Assembly: GCF_050948215.1 (NCBI RefSeq)
Contig: NW_027488627.1
Coordinates: 1 to 64,000, forward strand
Length of the DNA: 64,000 nucleotides
Source of the DNA: Halictus rubicundus
Taxonomy: Eukaryota > Arthropoda > Insecta > Hymenoptera > Halictidae
Reading direction: 5' to 3'
The position numbers were made by a program, and so were the translations under genes. Under the pieces are notes generated by a model. That model was not told the origin of the DNA. It saw only the letters and a list, made by a program, of their open reading frames with translations, and searched no databases. Of the stretch, positions 53,230-64,000 are shown piece by piece (positions within the stretch are counted from its first letter, which is position 1; every line of letters begins with the position of its first letter).

Positions 53230-56200
53230 TATCACATCCTCTATCCTATCCTATCGTCTATCCTACAATATCCCCTATCCTATCCAATCCTCTATCCTAT
53301 CCTCTATCCTATCCTCTATCCAATCGTCTATCCAATAATTTCCTCAATCCTATCCAATCCTCTAACCTATCCTCTATCCTATCCTATCCTCAATCCTATC
53401 CTATCCCCTATCCTATCCTATCCTCTATCCTATCCTATCATCTATCCTATTCTATCCTCTATCCTATCCTATCCTCTATCCTACCCTATCCTCTATCCTA
53501 TCCTATCCTCTATCCTATCCAATCGTCTATCCTATAATTTCCTCTATCCTATCCAATCCTCTATCCTATCCTCTATCCTATCCTATCCTCAATCCTATCC
53601 TATCCCCTATCCTGTCGTATTCTCTATCCTATACTATCCTCTAACCAATCCTATCCTCTATCCTATTCTATCCTCTATCCTATCACATCCTCTATCCTAT
53701 CCTATCGTCTATCCTACAATATCCCCTATCCTATCCAATCCTCTATCCTATCCTCTATCCTATCCTCTATCCAATCGTCTATCATATAATTTCCTCTATC
53801 CTATCCAATCCTCTATCCTATCCTCTATCCTATCCTATCCTCAATCCTATCCTATCCCCTATCCTATCCTCTATCCTATCCTCTATCCAATCGTCTATCC
53901 TATAATTTCCTCTATCCTATCCAATCCTCTATCCTATCCTCTATCCTATCCTATCCTCAATCCTATCCTATCCCCTATCCTATACTATCCTCTATCCTGT
54001 TGTATTCTCTATCCTATACTATCCTCAATCATATCCTATCCCCTATCCTATCCTATCCTCTATCCTGTCGTATTCTCTATCCTATACTATCCTCTAACCT
54101 ATCCTATCCTCTATCCTATTCTATCCTCTATCCTATCGTATCCTCTATCCTATCACATCCTCTATCCTATCCTATCGTCTATCCTACAATATCCCCTATC
54201 CTATCCAATCCTCTATCCTATCTTCTATCCTATCCTCTATCCAATCGTCTATCCTATAATTTCCTCTATCCTATCCTATCCTCTATCCTATCCTATTATC
54301 TATCCTATAATATCCTCTATTCTATCCTATCCTCTATCCTATCCAATCCCCTATCCAATCCTATCTCTATACTCTCCAATCCGCTATCCTATACTCTATC
54401 CTATCCTATCGTCTATCCTACAATATCCCCTATCCTATCCAATCCTCTATCCTATCCTCTATCCTATCCTCTATCCAATCGTCTATCATATAATTTCCTC
54501 TATCCTATCCAATCCTCTATCCTATCCTCTATCCTATCCTATCCTCAATCCTATCCTATCCCCTATCCTATCCTCTATCCTATCCTCTATCCAATCGTCT
54601 ATCCTATAATTTCCTCTATCCTATCAAATCCTCTATCCTATCCTCTATCCTATCCTATCCTCAATCCTATCCTATCCCCTATCCTATACTATCCTCTATC
54701 CTGTTGTATTCTCTATCCTATACTATCCTCAATCATATCCTATCCCCTATCCTATCCTATCCTCTATCCTGTCGTATTCTCTATCCTATACTATCCTCTA
54801 ACCTATCCTATCCTCTATCCTATTCTATCCTCTATCCTATCGTATCCTCTATCCTATCACATCCTCTATCCTATCCTATCGTCTATCCTACAATATCCCC
54901 TATCCTATCCAATCCTCTATCCTATCTTCTATCCTATCCTCTATCCAATCGTCTATCCTATAATTTCCTCTATCCTATCCTATCCTCTATCCTATCCTAT
55001 TATCTATCCTATAATATCCTCTATTCTATCCTATCCTCTATCCTATCCAATCCCCTATCCAATCCTATCTCTATCCTCTCCAATCCGCTATCCTATCCTC
55101 TCCAATCCGCTATCCTATCCTCTATCCTATCCTATCGTCTATCCAATAATTTCCTCAATCCTATCCAATCCTCTAACCTATCCTCTATCCTATCCTAACC
55201 TCATTCCTATCCTATCCCCTATCCTATCCTATCCTCTATCCTATCCTATCATCTATCCTATTCTATCCTCTATCCTATCCTATCCTCTATCCTATCCTAT
55301 CCTCTATCCTATCCTATCCTCTATCCTATCCTATCCTCTATCCTATCCAATCGTCTATCCTATAATATCCTCTATCCTATCCTATCCTCTATCATGTCCT
55401 ATCCTCTATCCTATACAATCCTCTATCCTATCCTATCCTCTATCCTATCCTATCCTCAATCCTATTATCCCCTATCCTATCCTCTCCTCTACCCTGTCGT
55501 ATCCTCTGTCCTATCCTATCCTCTTTCCTGTCGTATCGTCTGTCCTATCCTATCCTCTATCCTATCCTCTATCCTATCCTCTACTCTATCGTATATCCTA
55601 TAATATCCAATATCCTATCCAATCCTCTATCCTATCCTCTATACTATCCTATCCTCTATCCTATTCTATCCTTTATCCTATCGTATCCTCTATTCTATCA
55701 CATCCTCTATCGTATCCTATCCTCTATCCTATTATATCCTATATCCTATAATATCCTCTATCCTATTCTATCCTCTATCCTGTCGTATCGTCTGTGCTAT
55801 ACAATCCTCTGTCCTATCCTATCCTCTATCCTGTCGTATCGTCTGTCCTATACAATCCTCTATCCTATCCTATCCTCTATCCTATCGTATCCTCTATCCT
55901 ATCCCATCCTCTATCGTATCCTATCCTCTATCCTATCATATCCTATATCCTATAATATCCTCAATCCTATCCAATCCTCTATCCTACCCTCTATCCTATT
56001 CTCTATCCTATCCTCTATCCTATCCTCTATCCTATCCTCTATCCTATCCTCTATCCTATCCCCTATCCTATCCTATCCTCTATCCTGTCGTATCGTCTGT
56101 GCTATCCTATCCTCTATCCTATCCTCTATCCTATCCAATCGTCTATCCTATAATTTCCTCTATCCTATCCAATCCTCTATCCTATCCTCTATCCTATCCT

Positions 56201-57376
56201 ATCCTCTATTCTATCGTATCCTCTATCCTATCCCATCCTTTATCGCATCCTATCCTCTATCCTATCCCATCCTCAATGCTATCCTGTATCCTATTCAATC
56301 CTCTATCCTATGCTATCATCTATCCTATCGTATCCTCTTTCCTATCCCATCAACAAACGTATCCTATCCTGTAACCTATCCTATCCTATATCCTATAATA
56401 TCCTCTATCCTATCCCATCCTCTAACGTATCCTATCCCCTATCCTATCCTATCCTCTATCCTGTCGTATCCTCTGTCCTATCCTATCCTCTATCCTGTCG
56501 TATCGTCTGTCCTATACAATCCTCTATCCTATCCTATCTTCTATCCTATCGTATCCTCTATCCTATCCCATCCTCTATCGTATCCTATCCTCTATCCTAT
56601 CATATCCTATATCCTATAATATCCTCAATCCTATCCAATCCTCTATCCTACCCTCTATCCTATCCTCTATCCTACACTCTATCCTATCCTATCCTCTATC
56701 CTATCCTCTATCCTATCCTCTATCCTATACTCTATCCTATACCCTATCCTATCCTATCCTCTATCCTATCCTATCCTCCATCCTATACAATCCTCTATCC
56801 TATCCGATCCTCTATGCTATCCAATCGTCTATCCTATAATTTCCTCTACAATATCCAATCCTCTATCCTATCCTCTATCCAATCGTCTATCCTATAATTT
56901 CCTCTATCCTATCCAATCCTCTATCCTATCCTCTATCCTATCCTATCCTCAATCCTATCCTATCCCCTATCCTATACTATCCTCTATCCTGTCGTATTCT
57001 CTATCCTATACTATCCTCAATCATATCCTATCCCCTATCCTATCCTATCCTCTATCCTGTCGTATTCTCTATCCTATACTATCCTCTAACCTATCCTATC
57101 CTCTATCCTATTCTATCCTCTATCCTATCGTATCCTCTATCCTATCACATCCTCTATCCTATCCTATCGTCTATCCTACAATATCCCATATCCTATCCAA
57201 TCCTCTATCCTATCTTCTATCCTATCCTCTATCCAATCGTCTATCCTATAATTTCCTCTATCCTATCCTATCCTCTATCCTATCCTATTATCTATCCTAT
57301 AATATCCTCTATTCTATCCTATCCTCTATCCTATCCAATCCCCTATCCAATCCTATCTCTATCCTCTCCAATCCGC
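53230..57376. repeat. Block G higher-order unit, 4147 bp
   Basis: Every marker from the CAATCGTCTATCCAATAATT word (53321) to the ACCCTGTCG word (55491) recurs exactly 4147 bp later (57468 and 59638). It holds the 704-bp inner duplication (GTTGTATTC near 54000 and 54704). It also has an ATTATATCC word at 55731 and an AACAAACG word near 56350, both rare elsewhere in the window. Confidence 0.85.
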
Positions 57377-60300
57377 TATCCTATCCTCTATCCTATCCTA
57401 TCGTCTATCCTACAATATCCCCTATCCTATCCAATCCTCTATCCTATCCTCTATCCTATCCTCTATCCAATCGTCTATCCAATAATTTCCTCAATCCTAT
57501 CCAATCCTCTAACCTATCCTCTATCCTATCCTATCCTCAATCCTATCCTATCCCCTATCCTATCCTATCCTCTATCCTATCCTATCATCTATCCTATTCT
57601 ATCCTCTATCCTATCCTATCCTCTATCCTACCCTATCCTCTATCCTATCCTATCCTCTATCCTATCCAATCGTCTATCCTATAATTTCCTCTATCCTATC
57701 CAATCCTCTATCCTATCCTCTATCCTATCCTATCCTCAATCCTATCCTATCCCCTATCCTGTCGTATTCTCTATCCTATACTATCCTCTAACCAATCCTA
57801 TCCTCTATCCTATTCTATCCTCTAACCTATCACATCCTCTATCCTATCCTATCGTCTATCCTACAATATCCCCTATCCTATCCAATCCTCTATCCTATCC
57901 TCTATCCTATCCTCTATCCAATCGTCTATCATATAATTTCCTCTATCCTATCCAATCCTCTATCCTATCCTCTATCCTATCCTATCCTCAATCCTATCCT
58001 ATCCCCTATCCTATCCTCTATCCTATCCTCTATCCAATCGTCTATCCTATAATTTCCTCTATCCTATCCAATCCTCTATCCTATCCTCTATCCTATCCTA
58101 TCCTCAATCCTATCCTATCCCCTATCCTATACTATCCTCTATCCTGTTGTATTCTCTATCCTATACTATCCTCAATCATATCCTATCCCCTATCCTATCC
58201 TATCCTCTATCCTGTCGTATTCTCTATCCTATACTATCCTCTAACCTATCCTATCCTCTATCCTATTCTATCCTCTATCCTATCGTATCCTCTATCCTAT
58301 CACATCCTCTATCCTATCCTATCGTCTATCCTACAATATCCCCTATCCTATCCAATCCTCTATCCTATCTTCTATCCTATCCTCTATCCAATCGTCTATC
58401 CTATAATTTCCTCTATCCTATCCTATCCTCTATCCTATCCTATTATCTATCCTATAATATCCTCTATTCTATCCTATCCTCTATCCTATCCAATCCCCTA
58501 TCCAATCCTATCTCTATCCTCTCCAATCCGCTATCCTATCCTCTATCCTATCCTATCGTCTATCCTACAATATCCCCTATCCTATCCAATCCTCTATCCT
58601 ATCCTCTATCCTATCCTCTATCCAATCGTCTATCATATAATTTCCTCTATCCTATCCAATCCTCTATCCTATCCTCTATCCTATCCTATCCTCAATCCTA
58701 TCCTATCCCCTATCCTATCCTCTATCCTATCCTCTATCCAATCGTCTATCCTATAATTTCCTCTATCCTATCAAATCCTCTATCCTATCCTCTATCCTAT
58801 CCTATTCTCAATCCTATCCTATCCCCTATCCTATACTATCCTCTATCCTGTTGTATTCTCTATCCTATACTATCCTCAATCATATCCTATCCCCTATCCT
58901 ATCCTATCCTCTATCCTGTCGTATTCTCTATCCTATACTATCCTCTAACCTATCCTATCCTCTATCCTATTCTATCCTCTATCCTATCGTATCCTCTATC
59001 CTATCACATCCTCTATCCTATCCTATCGTCTATCCTACAATATCCCCTATCCTATCCAATCCTCTATCCTATCTTCTATCCTATCCTCTATCCAATCGTC
59101 TATCCTATAATTTCCTCTATCCTATCCTATCCTCTATCCTATCCTATTATCTATCCTATAATATCCTCTATTCTATCCTATCCTCTATCCTATCCAATCC
59201 CCTATCCAATCCTATCTCTATCCTCTCCAATCCGCTATCCTATCCTCTCCAATCCGCTATCCTATCCTCTATCCTATCCTATCGTCTATCCAATAATTTC
59301 CTCAATCCTATCCAATCCTCTAACCTATCCTCTATCCTATCCTATCCTCATTCCTATCCTATCCCCTATCCTATCCTATCCTCTATCCTATCCTATCATC
59401 TATCCTATTCTATCCTCTATCCTATCCTATCCTCTATCCTATCCTATCCTCTATCCTATCCTATCCTCTATCCTATCCTATCCTCTATCCTATCCAATCG
59501 TCTATCCTATAATATCCTCTATCCTATCCTATCCTCTATCATGTCCTATCCTCTATCCTATACAATCCTCTATCCTATCCTATCCTCTATCCTATCCTAT
59601 CCTCAATCCTATTATCCCCTATCCTATCCTCTCCTCTACCCTGTCGTATCCTCTGTCCTATCCTATCCTCTATCCTATTATATCCTATATCCTATAATAT
59701 CCTCTATCCTATTCTATCCTCTATCCTGTCGTATCGTCTGTGCTATACAATCCTCTGTCCTATCCTATCCTCTATCCTGTCGTATCGTCTGTCCTATACA
59801 ATCCTCTATCCTATCCTATCCTCTATCCTATCGTATCCTCTATCCTATCCCATCCTCTATCGTATCCTATCCTCTATCCTATCATATCCTATATCCTATA
59901 ATATCCTCAATCCTATCCAATCCTCTATCCTACCCTCTATCCTATTCTCTATCCTATCCTCTATCCTATCCTCTATCCTATCCTCTATCCTATCCTCTAT
60001 CCTATCCCCTATCCTATCCTATCCTCTATCCTGTCGTATCGTCTGTGCTATCCTATCCTCTATCCTATCCTCTATCCTATCCAATCGTCTATCCTATAAT
60101 TTCCTCTATCCTATCCAATCCTCTATCCTATCCTCTATCCTATCCTATCCTCTATTCTATCGTATCCTCTATCCTATCCCATCCTTTATCGCATCCTATC
60201 CTCTATCCTATCCCATCCTCAATGCTATCCTGTATCCTATCCAATCCTCTATCCTATGCTATCATCTATCCTATCGTATCCTCTTTCCTATCCCATCAAC

Positions 60301-61448
60301 AAACGTATCCTATCCTCTAACCTATCCTATCCTATATCCTATAATATCCTCTATCCTATCCCATCCTCTAACGTATCCTATCCCCTATCCTATCCTATCC
60401 TCTATCCTGTCGTATCCTCTGTCCTATCCTATCCTCTATCCTGTCGTATCGTCTGTCCTATACAATCCTCTATCCTATCCTATCTTCTATCCTATCGTAT
60501 CCTCTATCCTATCCCATCCTCTATCGTATCCTATCCTCTATCCTATCATATCCTATATCCTATAATATCCTCAATCCTATCCAATCCTCTATCCTACCCT
60601 CTATCCTATCCTCTATCCTACACTCTATCCTATCCTATCCTCTATCCTATCCTCTATCCTATCCTCTATCCTATACTCTATCCTATACCCTATCCTATCC
60701 TATCCTCTATCCTATCCTATCCTCCATCCTATACAATCCTCTATCCTATCCGATCCTCTATGCTATCCAATCGTCTATCCTATAATTTCCTCTACAATAT
60801 CCAATCCTCTATCCTATCCTCTATCCTATCCTCTATCCTATCCTATCCTCCATCCTATACAATCCTCTATCCTATCCGATCCTCTATGCTATCCAATCGT
60901 CTATCCTATAATTTCCTCTACAATATCCAATCCTCTATCCTATCCTCTATCCAATCGTCTATCCTATAATTTCCTCTATCCTATCCAATCCTCTATCCTA
61001 TCCTCTATCCTATCCTATCCTCAATCCTATCCTATCCCCTATCCTATACTATCCTCTATCCTGTCGTATTCTCTATCCTATACTATCCTCAATCATATCC
61101 TATCCCCTATCCTATCCTATCCTCTATCCTGTCGTATTCTCTATCCTATACTATCCTCTAACCTATCCTATCCTCTATCCTATTCTATCCTCTATCCTAT
61201 CGTATCCTCTATCCTATCACATCCTCTATCCTATCCTATCGTCTATCCTACAATATCCCATATCCTATCCAATCCTCTATCCTATCTTCTATCCTATCCT
61301 CTATCCAATCGTCTATCCTATAATTTCCTCTATCCTATCCTATCCTCTATCCTATCCTATTATCTATCCTATAATATCCTCTATTCTATCCTATCCTCTA
61401 TCCTATCCAATCCCCTATCCAATCCTATCTCTATCCTCTCCAATCCGC
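57377..61448. repeat. Block G higher-order unit, second tandem copy (about 4072 bp)
   Basis: Tandem partner of 53230-57376. The offset drops from 4147 to 3946 across about 59672, so 201 bp present at about 55525-55730 are missing here. Near 60721-60960 a 126-bp segment (CCTCCATCC word at 60721 and 60847) is duplicated, bringing the offset to 4072. It contains the 704-bp inner duplication (GTTGTATTC near 58147 and 58851). Confidence 0.85.
60721..60972. repeat. 126-bp tandem duplication
   Basis: CCTCCATCCTATACAATCC followed by CCGATCC, CTATGCTATCC and CTACAATATCC occurs twice, 126 bp apart. The sister unit near 56766 has it once. 126 is not a multiple of 17 but can be made from whole 5- and 7-bp words. 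Confidence 0.8.
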
Positions 61449-62430
61449 TATCCTATCCTCTATCCTATCCTATCGTCTATCCAATAATTTCCTCAATCCT
61501 ATCCAATCCTCTAACCTATCCTCTATCCTATCCTATCCTCATTCCTATCCTATCCCCTATCCTATCCTATCCTCTATCCTATCCTATCATCTATCCTATT
61601 CTATCCTCTATCCTATCCTATCCTCTATCCTATCCTATCCTCTATCCTATCCTATCCTCTATCCTATCCTATCCTCTATCCTATCCAATCGTCTATCCTA
61701 TAATATCCTCTATCCTATCCTATCCTCTATCCTGTCCTATCCTCTATCCTGTCCTATCCTCTATCCTATACAATCCTCTATCCTATCCTATCCTCTATCC
61801 TATCCTATCCTCAATCCTATTATCCCCTATCCTATTCTCTCCTCTACCCTGTCGTATCCTCTGTCCTATCCTATCCTCTTTCCTGTCGTATCGTCTGTCC
61901 TATCCTATCCTCTATCCTATCCTCTATCCTATCCTCTACTCTATCGTATATCCTATAATATCCAATATCCTATCCAATCCTCTATCCTATCCTCTATACT
62001 ATCCTATCCTCTATCCTATTCTATCCTTTATCCTATCGTATCCTCTATTCTATCACATCCTCTATCGTATCCTATCCTCTATCCTATTATATCCTATATC
62101 CTATAATATCCTCTATCCTATTCTATCCTCTATCCTGTCGTATCGTCTGTGCTATACAATCCTCTGTCCTATCCTATCCTCTATCCTGTCGTATCGTCTG
62201 TCCTATACAATCCTCTATCCTATCCTATCCTCTATCCTATCGTATCCTCTATCCTATCCCATCCTCTATCGTATCCTATCCTCTATCCTATCATATCCTA
62301 TATCCTATAATATCCTCAATCCTATCCAATCCTCTATCCTACCCTCTATCCTATCCTCTATCCTACACTCTATCCTATCCTATCCTCTATCCTATCCTCT
62401 ATCCTATCCTCTATCCTATCCTCTATCCTA
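61449..62430. repeat. Block G, partial third unit
   Basis: Resembles 55100-56050: CAATAATTTCC, CTCATTCC, TATTATCCCC, CTCTTTCCTGTCG and ATTATATCC (62086) come in the same order. It keeps the 201-bp stretch lost from the preceding unit, so that loss is specific to the 57377-61448 copy. Confidence 0.75.
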
Positions 62431-64000
62431 TCCTCTATCCTATAACCTATCCTATCCTATCCTCTATCCTATCCTATCCTCCATCCTATACAATCCTCTA
62501 TGCTATCCAATCGTCTATCCTATAATTTCCTCTACAATATCCAATCCTCTATCCTATCCTCTATCCTATCCAATCGTCTATCCTATAATTTCCTCTATCC
62601 TATCCTCGATCCTATCCTATCCTCTATCCTATTCATTCCTCTATCCTGTCCTATCCTCTATCCTATACAATCCTCTATCCTATCCTATCCTCTATCCTAT
62701 CCTATCCTCAATCCTATTATCCACTATCCTATCCTATCCTCTATCCTGTCGTATCCTCTGTCCTTTCCTATCCTCTATCCTATCCTATCCTATCCCCTAT
62801 CGTATCCTATCCTCTATCCTGTCGAATCCTCTGTCCTATCCTATCCTCTATCCTGTCGTATTGTCTGTCCTATCCAATCCTCTATCCTATCCTATCCTCT
62901 ATCCTATCCAATCCTCTATCCTATCCTATCCTCTATCCTATCCTGTCCTATATCCTATCCTATTGTCTATCCTATACTATCCTCTAACCTATCCTATCCT
63001 CTATCCTCTCCTACCCTCTATCCTATCGTATCCTCTGTCCTATCCTATCCTATCCTCTAACCTATCCAATCCTGTATCCTATCCTATCCACTATCCTATC
63101 GTATCCTCTATCCTATCCCGACCTGTATCCTATCCTATCCTCAATCCTATCGTATCCTCTATCCGATCCTATCCTCTATCCTATCCTATCCTGTATCCTC
63201 TATCCTCTATCCTATCCTATCCTCTATGCTATCCTATCCTCTATCCTATCATATCCTATATCCTATCATATCCTCAATCTCACCCTATACCCTATCCTAT
63301 CCTATACTCTATCCTATCCCATCCTCTATCGTATCCTATCCTCTATCCTATCCTATCCTATATCCTATCCCATCCTCTCTCCTATCCTATTATCTATCCT
63401 ATCCTATCCTCAATCCTATCCTATCCTCAATCTTACCCTATACCCTATCCCATCCTATACTCTATCCTATCCCATCCTCTATCGTATCCTATACTCTATC
63501 CTATCCTATCCTCTATCCTATCCTATCCTCTATCCTATCCTATCCTCTATCCTATCCAATCCTCTATCCTATCCTATCCTCTATCCTATCCTGTACTCTA
63601 TCCTATCCTATCCTCAATCCTACCCTATCCCCTATCATATCCTAACCTCTATCCTATCCTATCCTCTATCCTATCCAATCCTCTAACCTATCCAATCCTC
63701 TATCCTATCCTAACCTCTATCCTATCCTGTACTCTATCCTATACTATCCTCTAACCTATCATATCCTCTATCCTCTCCTACCCTCTATCCTATCGTATCC
63801 TCTGTCCTATCCTATCCTATCCTCTAACCTATCCAATCCTGTATCCTATCCTATCCACTATCCTATCGTATCCTCTATCCTATCCCGACCTGTATCCTAT
63901 CCTATCCTCAATCCTATCGTATCCTCTATCCGATCCTATCCCGACCTGTATCCTATCCTATCCTCAATCCTATCGTATCCTCTATCCGATCCTATCCTCT
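62431..64000. repeat. Transition and return of subfamily C (right-truncated)
   Basis: 62431-62900 mixes G-like words (CTATGCTATCC at 62500, a rare CTATTCATTCC near 62628). From about 62900 the markers CCTATCCACTATCC, CCCGACC (63118, 63885, 63939) and CAATCTCACCC (near 63266) match 24940-26170. The last 115 bp hold a 54-bp tandem duplication (CCCGACC at 63885 and 63939). The block runs off the window. Confidence 0.8.

Larger units (their letters stand above)
1..64000. repeat. CCTAT/CCTCTAT satellite array filling the window
   Basis: Seen directly: the + strand is a near-unbroken run of CCTAT (5 bp) and CCTCTAT (7 bp). The commonest period is 17 bp (CCTATCCTCTATCCTAT: 7 C, 7 T, 3 A, no G), and 12-bp stretches are also frequent. 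The heptamer looks like a pentamer with a CT insertion, so a simple pentamer ancestor is plausible (inference). Variants are mostly single changes: CGTAT, CCAAT, CCCAT, CCTGT, TCTAT, CCCCTAT, CCTCAAT, CCTCTAA, CGTCTAT and AATAT. No rRNA, tRNA, transposon, microsatellite of another motif, or unique-sequence island was found on either strand. Orientation is constant throughout, with the C-rich strand on +. This is most consistent with eukaryotic constitutive heterochromatin. I do not recognise the satellite as a named family. Confidence 0.97.

Noticed and set aside
1..64000. CRISPR array
   Set aside because: Periods of 12 and 17 bp with no unique spacers between constant repeats, and no cas genes.
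1..64000. Telomere repeat array
   Set aside because: ATAGG resembles TTAGG, but the exact TTAGG or TTAGGG tandem is absent, and the 7-bp word and kilobase higher-order repeats are not telomeric.
1..64000. Human satellite II/III (ATTCC/GGAAT) or Drosophila AAGAG-type satellite
   Set aside because: The core words CCTAT/CCTCTAT differ in sequence from both. I saw no run of ATTCC or CTCTT tandems.
1..64000. CENP-B box or other centromere protein site
   Set aside because: No G-rich 17-bp motif of that kind appears on either strand. A centromeric role cannot be read from the sequence.
1..64000. Intramolecular triplex (H-DNA) tract
   Set aside because: The C-rich strand is interrupted by A every 5-7 bases, so there is no long pure pyrimidine mirror repeat.
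1..64000. tRNA, rRNA, riboswitch or terminator hairpins
   Set aside because: With almost no G on + there is little scope for Watson-Crick stems within the strand, and no conserved RNA motif was seen.

Overview
The whole window is tandemly repeated satellite DNA. I find no gene, RNA gene or transposon in it. The + strand is built almost entirely from two words, the pentamer CCTAT and the heptamer CCTCTAT. They are most often arranged as a 17-bp unit (CCTAT-CCTCTAT-CCTAT) or a 12-bp unit (CCTCTAT-CCTAT), with a fairly small set of recurring point variants (CGTAT, CCAAT, CCCAT, CCTGT, TCTAT, AATAT, CCTCAAT, CCTCTAA, CGTCTAT). G is very rare on the + strand, and I saw no inverted block in 64 kb. 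A homogeneous array of this length, with nested kilobase-scale higher-order repeats, fits eukaryotic heterochromatin (pericentromeric, subtelomeric or sex-chromosome). It does not fit a prokaryotic or viral genome. I cannot name the species or the satellite family.

Layout, from by-eye alignment of rare variant words. Block A1 (1-8413, cut by the window start) is repeated as A2 (11859-24458), 11.86 kb downstream. A2 also contains a 4256-bp tandem duplication (13162-17417 and 17418-21707). The stretch between them (8414-11858) is a patchwork of pieces also found near 33-37 kb and near 3.6-5.6 kb. Block C (24459-29570) is a different subfamily with its own markers and its own 473-bp and 979-bp tandem duplications; it returns at the right end (about 62430-64000). 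Block D1/E (29570-43090) is a higher-order array whose marker (TATTTTCC followed by CTAGCC) recurs every 1.4-2.4 kb. About 3.7-3.9 kb of it is repeated as D2 (45780-49540) at an offset near 16.2 kb. Block F (43090-45780) mixes A-like and C-like pieces. Block G (49540-62430) is a higher-order array with repeat units of about 3.9-4.1 kb, each containing a 704-bp inner duplication.

Many differences between copies are whole numbers of 17-bp units (17, 34, 51, 68 bp), as expected from replication slippage or unequal exchange in register. The long + strand open frames are a by-product of composition: the C-rich strand's basic words contain no stop codon, while the G-rich strand has TAG in nearly every word. 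Because 17 is not a multiple of 3, any frame reads a 17-residue Ser/Ile/Leu/Tyr/Pro cycle. I treat none of them as genes. The points of interest are the layered duplication history, the strict strand asymmetry, the quantised indels, the G-quadruplex/i-motif potential, and the need to confirm the assembly with single long reads.
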